NCBI GenBank assembly: GCA_034670405.1
Contig: JAXDDX010000010.1
Coordinates: 5,367,001-5,431,000, forward strand
DNA: 64,000 nt
Origin: Hoplostethus atlanticus
Taxonomy: Eukaryota > Chordata > Actinopteri > Trachichthyiformes > Trachichthyidae
Direction of reading: 5' to 3'
Under the pieces are notes generated by a model, which saw only the letters and a list, made by a program, of their open reading frames with translations, ran no database searches and had not been told where the DNA came from. Position numbers and translations under genes: made by a program. Below, in pieces: positions 43,190 to 55,340 of this stretch (position 1 is the first letter of the stretch; each line of letters begins with the position of its first letter).

Positions 43190-46100
43190 TTACGGTGACA
43201 CGCTGGAGGCTGGCTCGGCCGAGCCGGGCCCCTTGGAGGAGGAGGAGGAGGTGGGGCTGAGGGTCTGGGCCGGGGGTACAGAGAAGCCAAAGCTAGTGCT
43301 AGTTCCAGCAGGGGGCACTGAAGCAGCAGCAGCCGACACAGCGGGCCTCGGGGCCCCTCCGGACTTCTGGGCAAACAGGGTTCCTACAGGAGATGGGAGA
43401 CAGATGACACAGCATTAGGATTATCATGGGGCCTTTATTGCTAATGGTAATAAGCTTCATTTGTACCGTACCGTCACATCGATGGCATTTTGGGTATGAG
43501 AGTCAAAAGCCTATAAGAAGTCATGTAACACTAGCCTGTAGTCAGCTCCACCAATCAGAAGTCATGTAACACTAGCCTGTAGTCAGCTCCACCAATCAGA
43601 AGTCATGTAACACTAGCCTGTAGTCAGCTCCACCAATCAGAGGTAATGTATTAACATAAGAGCCAATCCCGGCTCAGCTGGCTTGCTCCAAGAATTATGG
43701 GTCACTGCCTGATTTTGAACCATGGGATTGCTTAATTGAGACAATGAAACATAAACAGGATTTATATTGAAGCTGAATTTGAGATTTACCGTCTACTTCT
43801 CTTTTACCAGCATTACCTTTACATTAGTGTGTTACTGAGATATCCTCCACTCTATTGAGACTTGGATTCAAAGACCCCCCTCCCACATCCCCCACTCGTG
43901 CACAAACCTGAGTAGATTGTGCCGTTGACCTCCACTGAGACGGTGATGCTGGCATTTCCGTTGGTTGAGATGCTCAGAGACATATCCTGCTGTTTCTCAT
44001 CTGGCGAGAGAGAGAGAGAGAAGGAACTGTGAGCTACACCGAGGAAGCCCAACAAACCACAACATGACAACGTGGTTTCCGCCGAGTCGTTCTCTGCTGT
44101 GTTATAGTGTGTTATACAAACAGTTGTATCTTTGCTATCTTGGCGAGGAGATGGAGATGGAGATGAGCAGGTTAAGCTTTGACACAACCAAGACATGGAT
44201 TGTGCAAAAGGTGGTGCAACACAGTATTATGAAAGCGGTCCTAATGTGTTGTACAGTCTGAATACAAGTCTGGGCACTGTCACCCAAGGGAGAAAGAGGT
44301 GCGGGCAGGAGAGGGAGGGGGGTGTAAACTCACCAATGACGCCTGAATGAAATGAAAAATGTTAAAAAAAAAACTTTCAAACAACATTTATTTGAAAATG
44401 TTTGTGTTATGGACCTGTATTTAATTAACAGATCACCACACCAAAGAACAGACCAGCCCAGGTATCACAGTTTTGATTCAAAAGTTATACCACGTGAATA
44501 ATATGAAATTATGAAATAACATGAAGCATTTGAAGTTGTTCCAGATGCTTAAATACCTTCAAAACTATACAAGTAAACCTTTATTTAGTAGAAAAACGGG
44601 GCGTGATTATCTCCAATCACCTAGAGAATATCCTGGTTGTGGATAAACTATTACAGTACTATTTCTCAAATCAGGATGCTTTTTCGGCACGGGTGTCCCA
44701 TGATGCAACACTTACATAGATTATTGTAAGTTTCAAATCTAGTATCACAAGAAACTGGTAAAGAGAAGTAATGGAGGAACACCTACTAATCATACCGAGC
44801 CAAATCCAGGTAAGGTACTTTTACTTCCCCTTTCAGTACTTTTATAGCGAGCAGACCATAGAATGTCAACTGGGGTTTCAGGTCCTTGATTCAAACCGAG
44901 AAATGCAGAACATCCTGGTTTGTTTCAAATGCAAATCTGCATTTCGGAAAAGAGAAATCAAATTTTTCATTGTGTACACCAGAGACGCAGGTTAACGCCA
45001 TAGGTAACGTCAGCCTGTAGCAAGTGATGTAAAATGTACCAATTTCCAGATACTGTAACAAATAAATGTAATAGAATGTATAATAAAATGTAATAAACCT
45101 GTTAATGTAAAGAGTTGCCAGGTAATGTAACAACATCTTCTGATCTTCAAATAAGTTAAAACTCTTACAGTCTAATAATAGTATGTAACAATGTATTCCA
45201 TTATCATGAAAAAATATTTATCAATTTATTACACAAACAGGTTTTATTACTTTTTTTAAATAATTTACAGTGGTTACAGTGTTGAATTAATACTGATGTA
45301 GGTTTGAAATGATTGGCTCTGGACTTTCTGAAAGGCTGTCTGTAGATTTGTTACATTACAAAGGACAATGACAACTTGTCCAGTACTGCGCAGTGTAGAT
45401 AACATTCATTTGATGGCTGGATGGGCACCTAGCTTGTGTGGCATGTGTATAGCACCACTGACCTCTGGTGGTGAAGGAGGGGGGCCCCAGGCCCAGGTTC
45501 ATGGGCACTTGGGAAGCCATGGCCAGCAGATTGTGTTGGAAAGCCTGCTGCATCAGGCGCTGCTGCTCCTCCGCCAGGCGAGCCATCTTCCTCTCCGGTC
45601 CCTCGCCGCCGGTCTCCAGCTTTTCCCTCAGCTGCTCCAGAGTGGCGGCTCGTGCCAGGCCGGCAACCTGCTGCTGACCCAGGGCCAACGCCATGGAGGG
45701 CCTCACCGCCAGGATGGAGGCGGTCAGGTCATCTGGAGGAGAGAGATGGAGGGTTCGTTATATCCCTAATAATGGAATATCATTTAATTAAAAACCTGAA
45801 AAGCGAGAAAACAGGCAGGCGTGTTGGAAAACCAGTCTGCATGTTTGAAGACTGAAACAGTGCTTAAGACTCCACGTCTATATTCACCTGTATTTAGGAC
45901 CTTTTAAGGCCTTGAAATTAGACCAGGGGTTTCCTTTCATGTCATAGACAAGCTAGTCGACACATATTAGGTCCTGGAGGCCCATTTGATTTGAAGATTA
46001 TATCCCAGGGACCCAGATTTTAGTTGTTGTTGATTTGGTATTGAATTGTAGAACTGTCAACAGACATGGGGAGATAATAGCTGTGAGAGTGAAACCTATG

Positions 46101-49100
46101 ATTATAATAGTCTTTCTCATACATTCTCTAATTGGAATAATTTCAAGAGAATTCAATTATACTACTACACGGGGGCTCCCTGGAAGCCCCTCAAGGATGC
46201 CTAAGAGTCCTGGGACCCGCACTTTGAGAGCCACTCACTTAGATAGATCAAGTTTCCAGATTTTTGGACATGCAAAGCCTGTCAACATGAACAGCGATCA
46301 GGACGGCCGAGCCACGTGCCTTCGTACGTGACCTCATCGAGCGAATGGCGGCTAAAAAAATGGCTCGTTTCAGAAGTCAACACACGGCTACCGTCGGGGT
46401 CAACAGCCGAGCCACATTCCAGCTGAGTCAAGGCGAGATCAGATAACAGAGCCGGGTAATGACAGTTATCAACAGGCCCACTGATGGACTGAAGGCTTTA
46501 AAGTGCGCTGGTCATAAAGCGTCCCCTCGGCATGGGAACCGTGTGATTATTCAGTGGTAAAGGTGAGGACATTGAGCAGCCTGCAGCCATATCGGTTCAA
46601 ATATGGGCTCCCAAACACCTGGATGGACTACACACATAGGCGGGTGGGCGTGCACGCACACACACACATAAAAGAGTCATAAAAACATACGCACACACAT
46701 TGATGGAGGGATAGAAGGCAGGCAAGGAAGGTGGTCTGGTTTTCTGTTTACTGCTGCAGGAGGCAGTGCTCTCTCCATGTGTTTTTCCCATCTGTCTAAC
46801 TAGATGTAGTTTCGCTAAATTACGACAGAGGGCGCTACTTCCCTACCAATGCGGTACTGACAGCAGCGCTCCTTCCTGCAACAGGAGCGCAACTGTAACC
46901 GGAGTACACCGGTCCAATTCAACCAGTCGGTGAAATAAACATTTACCTAGTTATATTCATTCATGAAGGGAAGATTTTCTGAGCATACGTGCGCTTTTTT
47001 TTCAGCACCGCCCTCCTTTCACTCATTCATACACATTTACATCTGGGAGCAGCCTATTTACTTACTTACTGTAATGGATAAACCCACCTCAACTCAGTTT
47101 GACTGCCCTTTTGTTTACAGAATAGATATTACCCACGTTTTTAAGGCTAGCATAAAGCTTTGGGAGATGAGTATACGTGATGAGCAAGTGGCACCAAGTT
47201 ATATGAGGTTAATGTCTTAAAAAGAATTGATGCTTTTGTGAAAATATAAATGATTTTGTCTATAATGGTGCTTGTTTGCCTGATGATGATCACTAATTGG
47301 AGGTTGTAGTTACCCACCCCCGCCTTCATTTACCATCACAGTTCTGTTTGCAGGGTGTTGTCTACCAGTTTATTATTTATCTAAACTCCTATGTCGGAAA
47401 AGCTGTTTGCATGCCTAAGGCTTACCAATATCACTGTATGCACAAATCAATGGATTATTTTTAACCATTATTTATTTAGGGAAAGTTGACTGAGCATGCA
47501 TGCCGTGTTTCATCGCTATCCTGCTTCGCATTCCTACACTGTGTTCATCGGCGTAGCTGTCAGGTGCCTACCTTTCTTCAGGGAGGGTCCTGGCGAGACC
47601 TGTAGGCCGTTGAGGACCCCCGAGGTCCCGGCCCCCAGAGCCGACAGGTGCATCTTGGGAGGGGAGAGGATGTGGGGCGCTGTGCTGGGGGAGGGGGAGA
47701 AGCGGAAGAGGCTGCTGCTGTAGCTTGGACGACGTCCCTCGCGCCGGTTACTGTCAATGGCCGCCTGAAGCTCGCCTGGGGAGCTCAGGCCTTTCCTCTC
47801 ACACTCGTACGGGTACAGGTACTTCATGTACCTAAATAAGGGGGAAAACCCACAGACATCAATACATCATACATAGATCACCACAGAAACAACAGCCACA
47901 TTCGCTAAGTGTACAAAATATTAGGCAAAACCTGCTTTTCCTGTGAACTGGACTGACAACGGAGCTTTGTTCCCTTTCTGATTTCACCTGTTCATCCAGT
48001 TCAGCCTTGATCTTTGTGCAATGATTGAACGAAACCTACTCTATCCACACACCAACCAAACTGACTTACTAACATCTACTTCATATATGACAGATTTTTA
48101 TTAGGTTTAGATCAATATATTGGTTTGCTGATACTGGCCTGACTAAAAAGGATTTCATGGATCTAATCTAGGATCTAATCACCTAAAAGAATTTCATTTG
48201 TATGGGTTTCAATGTTCACATAGTCTTCACATAGTCTAAATGCTGTTTCAGACGCTTCTCCACCCTGTCAGGAAGGAATATGTTTGTCATCATTGGTCAA
48301 ATTTAAAGAATATCAGCACAAAATATCAGCTATCAGCAGCATAGATCCACCAACACTGGTGTCGCCTTCAAAAGCCCATTTTGATCTAGCCTTCACTTTC
48401 ATGTCTTGAGACAACTGGGATGCAAACTGTGCAGAAAACATTCTTCATGCTTACAGGGTGATGTCACCGCGGCGCCACAAGTATGCGCAGTCACAGCTCT
48501 GCCACGTTATGCATCCCATAAAAAACATATTATGAATGCGGTGTGCATAATGGCGGAGAGCAGCGCTGAGGATCAATACGGAGCTAAGAGCAGTGTCCAT
48601 TAGATAGGGCCGGTGGAGCAATGCTACACAACAGCCAGTCGACATTAAAAATACATAAAGGTTCATTAGGGCGCTCCACTGGTGGACGGGATACAGAGGT
48701 GTTGCAGATCAGAGGGGTTTCCATCGGTGAGCAGCCGTCAGTCAAAGCCCACCTTAGTCATTGTGAACTCTGACCCAAATCGCGTCAATAAATCTATGGG
48801 AATCAATGGGCTCTATGTGTGATGTAACGGATGGAGGGATGGAATGTGAGGAGGGAAGGCTGCCTGGTGGGGGAAACACACTACATGTGTGTAAACACAC
48901 AGACCAGGGCTCATATTGACATACACACTCATACCAGCACCTGCTCATGACACGCATGCAAACACTCTCATATTAACAGAGAGACAGGTAGTTTTCTTTA
49001 AACTGAATTGACAACTGAAGTTGTTTGACACAAACACAGACACACATACACACACAGACACCCTGACTCACTGTGTGCGCAGGGTGAAAGCTGCACTGGT

Positions 49101-49255
49101 GATGGAAGTGGGTAGGTTGAGTCCCTTGGTGATTTCTCTCCAGATCTTCTTGTTGATGACCTCCACCAGCCCTCCCTTCTCTGTCACCAGCTTGTAGAGC
49201 ATGTACAGATCCAGAACCTGCTTGGCCATGATGGGGATACGATTGACTGGGGTTC
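43190..49255 (-). CDS. arid3b: ARID3-family DNA-binding protein, most likely arid3b (3' part; upstream exons outside window)
   Basis: Minus-strand exons: 49255-49072, 47831-47572, 45732-45463, 44000-43908, 43383-43190, all GT-AG with matching phase (enters in phase 1) and a TAA stop, giving 332 codons after the split one. The first exon encodes TPVNRIPIMAKQVLDLYML and IWREITKGLNLPTSITSAAF, the second part of the ARID domain. Next comes YMKYLYPYECERKGLSS with NRREGRRPSYSSSLF, the extended ARID of the ARID3 group. The third exon has ATLEQLREKLETG (REKLES alpha), the fourth SLSISTNGNASITVSVEVNG and the fifth TLFAQKSG (REKLES beta, nuclear export and self-association). ARID3 proteins bind AT-rich DNA in the nucleus. 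The choice of 3b over 3a/3c rests on sema7a being next door. The N-terminus and first half of ARID are not in the window. Confidence 0.85.
43518..43640. repeat. 41-bp minisatellite, three perfect units
   Basis: The unit beginning AAGTCATGTAACACTAGCCT starts at 43518, 43559 and 43600 with no differences between the copies. A fourth unit has decayed after 'gaggtaatgta'. In the last intron of arid3b, 135 bp from the final coding exon. Confidence 0.92.
45920..46235 (+). repeat. Non-autonomous fish repeat
   Basis: It starts 'agaccaggggtttcctttca' and ends 'ctgggacccgcactttgagag', ends commonly seen on a fish repeat in which the two ends read '..ggggttc..aaggacc' and '..gggaccc.actttgaga'. Lies in an arid3b intron. 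Family not named. Confidence 0.4.
46945..47055 (-). mobile_element. SINE 3' fragment, reverse orientation
   Basis: On the minus strand 'gcgcacgtatgctcagaaaa' and 'tcttcccttcatgaatg' match the SINE tail region 'gcgtgcatgctcagcaaaat..ccctggataa'. Strongly diverged. Confidence 0.4.
47458..47560 (-). mobile_element. SINE 3' fragment, reverse orientation
   Basis: On the minus strand 'gcgaagcaggatagcgatga', 'gcatgcatgctcagtcaact' and 'ccctaaataaataatggtt' match the 3' body and tail of the main SINE family. It ends about 12 bp before the donor end of an arid3b exon (47572). Confidence 0.6.
48095..48180. repeat. Fragment of the 'accgatat...' interspersed repeat
   Basis: 'gatcaatatattggtttgct' and 'gatactggcctgactaaaa' resemble the fragment at 33725-33800. 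In the arid3b intron after the ARID exon. Confidence 0.4.
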
Positions 49256-52199
49256 CTATGGACGACAGAGACAAGATGCAACGTCAGAATTGCTTTATTT
49301 GCTACAAAAAATAAAACAAATGAAGAAATATCTGCCATTTGGTGGATGATTGTATCCAAAGTGCATACATCTATAGTGGGACTGGAAGCTTGCCTTGCTC
49401 TACCCATTGAGCCACACAGGACCAACTTTGTGCAGTGACATATTGACAACTAATGCAGGAAACACATTCAGAGCTGCTATGGTGAGAATGATGATGTAGG
49501 ATGAATCTTATAATCTAAATGTGTCTTCATTCACCCACCGATCCTCACTGAAGAATCAAGGATAGTTTTATGGCCTCTGAATACGGATGCAAATGCCTTG
49601 GAGACACTGGTCAGACTAGCTTGAGCAGCCTTCAGCCTGAACGGTCGCTTAAATTTGAATTGAAAACACATTAGCCCAGTTAAGGCAAACCGGCTTGACC
49701 TGGAAAAGGGGATTCGCAAACAACACAAAGCGAAGCGGCTCTAGACTTTTGATACAGATGCAATAATCTTGTCAACAGCTTATCTGCAGTAAAGCGTGCA
49801 GGGAACGTGTGGGTAGGACCTGGGGGGGGTGGGGGGGCGGAGGAGGAGGAGGGGTGGCTGGTAGTACGCAACAGAATCAAAAAGTGCAATGTGCAACTGT
49901 GTGAGTGTGGTATGGCGCTGAGGAAGGAGGGGTTGCTATGACCTGCTAATCCGTGGGCAGTAGGGGGTGGGGGGAGGCTCCTGGATAGGCCAGTATAATG
50001 AAGCTCATTTAGGGGATTGTGCTGAGTAAATCCACACCCCTCGGCTGTTAGCGCCGCCGGGCCCTGCGCAGGCGAGTGCTCCAGATTTGCGCTGGTGGTT
50101 AATGCCAGCCAATCCTTCAGCCCTTCCACAGGCTGCTCTTAACCTGGAGCTGGACCCATTAATGTCTTTGTAAAATAGCAATGTGATCAGGCCGTGGAGA
50201 TTAGCCCTGATTGAATTTCTTAAGTTAGCAACATGTCGTTAAGCCATGCGCAGGGGGCCGGGATGAACACATGGACCTGTGTGCAGGTCAGGAAGGCCTG
50301 GCAATATTGGCAAAGTTCCCTATTCTGCATGTCTGCATCTGCAACAAGGGGTCGTGAGCTTAGGGGTTGCGAAGGATAGGAACTACTGACTTGCAGGTCT
50401 GTAAATTCAAGCACAGGCAAATTGCCGGAGGTAGTCAACGCAGAAAATAAAAGTGGGAATGCAGGATGTGAATGCTTTAGATGAATGGGTGTCGTGTCCA
50501 AAAATAAACGAAGAAAAATCTGAAAAATGGCATCCCCTGAAGACAAACCTGTACTTTCACTATGCAGAATGAGCTTGACCACAGCACATGTGGTTAACCC
50601 TGTTCAGGCCGCAGAGAAAGCTTTTCCAGGAAAACAGCTATCTTATCTCCAGAGCCAATTAACAGTCAACTGAACAAAAGGGGCCTGGTACCAAGATGCC
50701 AGCTTCTATATACTGAGTAGGGAAGCTGAGAGGAGTAGAGCAGAGTAGAAAACTCTATTCTGCAAATAAAAAGGTGGCTAAACTGAGTGTAGATGGGTTT
50801 ACCCTCAACTACAGCGCCTGGTCAGTTATTTAATGCAGCGCTGGACATCAATCCTGCATCAAACAATTAGTACAACTGTAGGGGTCAGAGGTCAGCCAGG
50901 GGTTATTGATGTGTGAATTAAAGTGCAGGTCAGCAGGAAGCCATGTTTTCATACTGGCCCGGCCGTCCCCGCGGACAATAAGAGCACAACAAATGAGACA
51001 CAATAGCACTGGGCCTGCAGTGACAGGCCAGCAGTTAGTCAGGCTTTAATTCACCCCCGTGCTTTTATTCGCCCCTTGTGTCAATGTGCACCGTCAAATC
51101 AAACTTCATGTATTTACAAGGCACTTTTTGCCCAAGTACTTAGTCACAAACTGCTCTACAAGGCAAAAGGGACACACAAGCACATTTTTGTTTTAGATAC
51201 GAGGCCAGTGTGTGTGGTGTGTGTGCGCGTATGGATGAGAGAGGAAACCATATAGCTAACGATATATCTTAAGTGAGCCAGAGGTGGTTTTGAAATCTAA
51301 AACAGCATTAATTAGTCAACACATGACATCAGCCTGGTTTCCCATTTCAACACGGTTCAACCACATGTGAGAACTCGGGGAAAAAGCACCTTTGATAATG
51401 GCGTAATTGACCAAAAATCACATTAGCAACACTTGGGCAGTTAGCCAGAGAGTTGCCTAATTTGTGAGAATCAACAAGCCGCCGGCCTTTGGTGTCCAAC
51501 ATCTGCTCCGATCCCAACCCTGGAGACGTTTAGCTCTAACAGGCTTAATTAGACCAGTCCAAAACGTGTCTTTTGATCACAACACCACAGGCCCTCAGTC
51601 ACACAGTCGTTTTTTTGTGAGCTGTATTCTGGTTTTACGACTGTTATCATTTCAACCTCTTCATTCTTCTGTCTGCACGAGGAGGTGTATTGCAAAACTT
51701 TAAAAAAAGGCGAATCCACTTATAAATACGAGCTGAAGTTTGATTTTGTACAGTGAAGACTCCCTGTCATGCCATGCTAAATGCTCCCGGTTCATCTCAA
51801 CAGCAAAACACCTCAGTAAAGAAAAGGATATGCTGTGATATCAGACCACATATTGAACATTGCGTGGCATTAGGTCACGCAGGCTTCATGCAGGCCACGA
51901 TTGGCCATTTCATCTCTCCGTGAAGCCATGATTTGTCCACTCGGCTGCGCTGAGCCAATCTGTAATTGGCTGCAGGCTTCACCTCCCATCATCCTTTGCC
52001 CCGGACTGATTTTCCCCCAGGGACAGGGCCATCAGGAGCCGAGTGATTAATGGCACTGGGGGTCAGAGGTCGCTTTGGTGGGAAGTGCTGTGGCTGAGGG
52101 CCTCTGAACCACTCCCTAAGTCCTTCCTCTGACTTCCACCGGAACACAACAGCCACCCGGCTAGCCTTCATATGACTGGGAATAGACTTGTAGAACGAG

Positions 52200-52290
52200 G
52201 GACACAGACAGAGAGAGGGAGAGGCAGACAGAGAGACAGACAGAGAGACAGACAGAGAGACAGACAGAGAGAGAGACAGAGGAGAAAGGA
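52200..52290. repeat. (GACAGA)-type low-complexity tract
   Basis: Imperfect repeats of gacagacagaga and gagacaga. It also produces long but meaningless open frames on both strands. Confidence 0.9.
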
Positions 52291-52384
52291 AGACAGCAAG
52301 CAGGAGAGAAAGGAAAGATCGAGGAATAGACACAGACAAATAAAGAGAGGGTGACAGACAGAGACAAAGAAAGACAGAACAGTC

Positions 52385-52640
52385 TAGGGTTCGACCGATA
52401 TGGGTTTATCTTACGGAAGATATTTTATACCGATATTAAGTATCAAATAAAAAATAAAAAAAATAAATTTGAGCATTTTCATGCCAAAAAAAAAAAGAGC
52501 CTCTGAAAAGCCTCTGGTCTGCATTCAGACCACGAGAGACTACAACCCTCCACTGAAACCCAGGATGATCAAAAAACTGCATCAGCTCCATCAGAGTTTT
52601 AATAAAAGCCAATATGACCACATATATATCGGTCCAATAC
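52385..52640. mobile_element. 'accgatat' interspersed repeat, most complete copy
   Basis: It starts 'agggttcgaccgatatgggt' and ends 'catatatatcggtccaatac'. The outer parts are roughly inverted copies of each other (cgaccgatat / atatcggtcc), as in a non-autonomous DNA transposon. Related fragments occur at 15625, 33725 and 48095. It interrupts the arid3b intron. Confidence 0.5.
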
Positions 52641-53330
52641 AGACAGTGACAGGTAGACAGGTCACAACAGTACATCGAGGCGTTGTCACAGAATGAAACA
52701 CAAAGTAAACCAAGGTGGTCTACCTGAGGACTAATTAACCCTTCTCATCCCGCATCAGTTTTCCATCTCAATGTGATGAGGGGGGGAAAGAAAAAAAGAA
52801 GGTCATTCATCTGACCTCTGACCTATTTTTAGCAGCAAACAGCTGTTCGCATTAAAAGGCCTCTATAATAAATCAATTGGGTGTCCCTGACGCCAGTAGT
52901 GGTAAATTAAATATCGCTGACTTCACATGACTGGCATTTTTTAAATAATTGAGTAGCAGGGCGACAGCCTTCCAGCGGACGACACACAGGAAATGAATTT
53001 TTCACCGAACAAGAGTTGGCCGGTGTGAGGTTACACACCCATCTACCATCAGAGGAAGAGAAACCCTAGAAATTCAGCTTACACTACTGTTGCACTAATT
53101 GGAAGTCACTCAAGATGAGAGTGTGAGATAAGAGAGAGAAAACAGGATAGAGAGAGATGGAGGAGGAGGAGGCGGAAGAGAGAATGAGAGAGGGAAGACG
53201 ATGATGAGAGAGAGAACGTACCGGATGAGAGGAGAGGCAAGAGAGGAAAGAAAATCACCCCCAAATTGGGAGGGAGCTTCTAGGGTCTAGGAAGGAGGGG
53301 AGGGGGAAAAGGTAGCATTAGACGAGGGTG

Positions 53331-53371
53331 GAAGGAAGGAAGGAAGGAAGGAAGGAAGGAAGGAAGGAAGG
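53331..53371. repeat. (GGAA)n microsatellite
   Basis: About ten GGAA units. GGAA is also the ETS-factor core. Confidence 0.9.
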
Positions 53372-53529
53372 GGGGAGGTGTGTTAGTCAGCCAGCTGGAG
53401 AAAGACTGGATTACTGCTATAAGGAAGGTGTCAGCCAACACAAACAGCCCCTGGCCTCATGGCACTGTCTGAGTCTTTTCACCCCTCCCCCGACAGCACC
53501 TCTAGACTGCAGATTAGACCATCTCTCTA

Positions 53530-53546
53530 TCTCTCCCAGTCTCTCC

Positions 53547-53591
<45 letters not shown>

Positions 53592-53610
53592 TCTATCTCT
53601 CTGGCTGTTT
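53530..53610. repeat. (TC)n / (TCTA) tract
   Basis: TC dinucleotides passing into ctctat units. Confidence 0.9.
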
Positions 53611-53848
53611 CTCTTTCTCAATTAAATTAAATCCATTTACAATTACAATCTATTATTGGTAGGACCGTTTATCAGAAACAATGTTGCCTAACCAGTATAC
53701 AAAGTGTTTCAAACAAACATTTATACATTCAAACACACATGGAGATGATAAATTCACACATTCAAATATTGAATCCAATATCTCCATACATACTGATCAC
53801 AGGAGATCCTTCATTAACAAGGTAGTGCAGCACGCTCACACTCTCACA

Positions 53849-53891
<43 letters not shown>
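53849..53891. repeat. (CA)n microsatellite
   Basis: About 20 CA units, followed within 80 bp by the GA-rich tract at 53960-54080. Confidence 0.95.
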
Positions 53892-53892
<1 letters not shown>

Positions 53893-53959
53893 AGTCATAA
53901 AGTGGAACAGATGTTTATAGGTATGTACAAATTAGTCTTTTTGATTCAATACTATTAAG

Positions 53960-53985
53960 AGTGAGAGACAGAGAGAGAGACAGAT

Positions 53986-54049
<64 letters not shown>

Positions 54050-54080
54050 TGAAAGAGAGAGTGAAAGAGAGAGAGAGACA
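53960..54080. repeat. (GA)n-rich tract
   Basis: Long GA runs with occasional gaca and gtga interruptions. Confidence 0.9.
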
Positions 54081-55081
54081 TTGACAGGCAGACATAGAGA
54101 GTGTCTGGACTCCACATGCTGAGTGTTTACTTTACGTCGGGCAGCCACTGGCCGTAGTTTACATGTTCGTATGGCGGGGCGGCGTATTGTCAGGACCCCG
54201 CCGCTCGCCGGGGCGCATTTGATTTATTTTTAATGCACGGCCAGGGACATAAAAGGTAAAAAAGCCACGAGTGTATGGAATTTGCTATCTTTAGTCCGGG
54301 CAGAGCCACCACTCACATGACAGACCAATTCATATCAAGTGGTAAGATATGTGTAGCCCCCCCACCCCCCCAAATAAGGGAAGTTAAATGTAACGTTATA
54401 CTATAGATACATCGCTATTTCAGGCATGAAGCTAAAGCCACAGCTGGTAGAGAGAGACAGACCGAAGGAGCGGGAGAGAGAGATCGTCATCTGTTAATGT
54501 CTATAATATCTCTGTTTATATGCTCTATAGCTTTGGCCACAGGATTTCCTTTCAATCATGCCAATAAAGCATCATTAAAGACACACGTTAATGCATGGGG
54601 AAGTTATACAGGATAAAACCCCCACCAGGGAATCCCCCGCTGGCCTGGGATCGAACCCAAGTAAAGACGACACAGTCCAACATTATGGTGACGACGGCCA
54701 CGGCATGACGTAACCCAAACAACGAGACGTTTCTGCATAGCCTGAAGCAGTGATGCAAATATTTCACTGATCCGGGTGAAGACTAGATGCAAAAGGACCT
54801 GGTACTCCTGAATGAAAGCAAAAACAAAAAGATGTTTAAATGCAAAGTACTGTTTTTATACTACATCTGACAGAGTGGCAGGTAAAGCAATTTGCACAGA
54901 TGTTGGCTCGACTTTGCATGTAAACCTCTCAGTTGAAGAAGTTTTTTCTTTCATTTGTGAGTGCCAGCTTCCCTTTCATCTAGTCTTTTTGGGCCCCTGT
55001 TTCTGCAATAGACACAGATTCGGTTTGTGCTCTACCGATCCTGATGAAAACTTCAAATCAAAATCTTCAAAGTGGTAATCC

Positions 55082-55340
55082 TGGACTTGTGGCGCTCTCT
55101 TCTTTGTCTGTTCAGCCATGGCTCCAGTTCTTCTTCTATTTATTCCAAACAAACAGCCGTTGTTGCTGCTGCTGGAAACATAAAACGCATCACTTCCTGT
55201 GAGGCAGAGGATTTTTTCCTGGGAAAGACCTACCAGAAACCTACCAGGTGTTTAGAACAGCAAATATAAGAGCTTTCATGAACTGGCTATAGGTTAAATC
55301 ACTACTTCGTTATAGCACTCAGTGATAAGAGAGTAGCAAA
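55082..55340 (+). repeat. Unnamed interspersed repeat, copy 4 of 4
   Basis: Close to copy 1 at 690-1000. It shares 'tttgtctgttcagccatgg', 'aaacataaaacgcatcactt', 'agaggattttttcctgggaa' and 'gtgtttagaacagca.at', and extends further to 'cgttatagcactcagtgata'. Confidence 0.75.

Noticed and set aside
49531-50582. Minus-strand frames that might hold the missing upstream ARID exon
   Set aside because: None contains the expected FLDDLF or MQKRG sequence with a phase-1 donor.
54600-54700. Possible reverse tRNA-derived SINE (gggttcgatccca at 54650)
   Set aside because: Only a B-box-like motif was found, with no clear A box or tail. Too weak to list.
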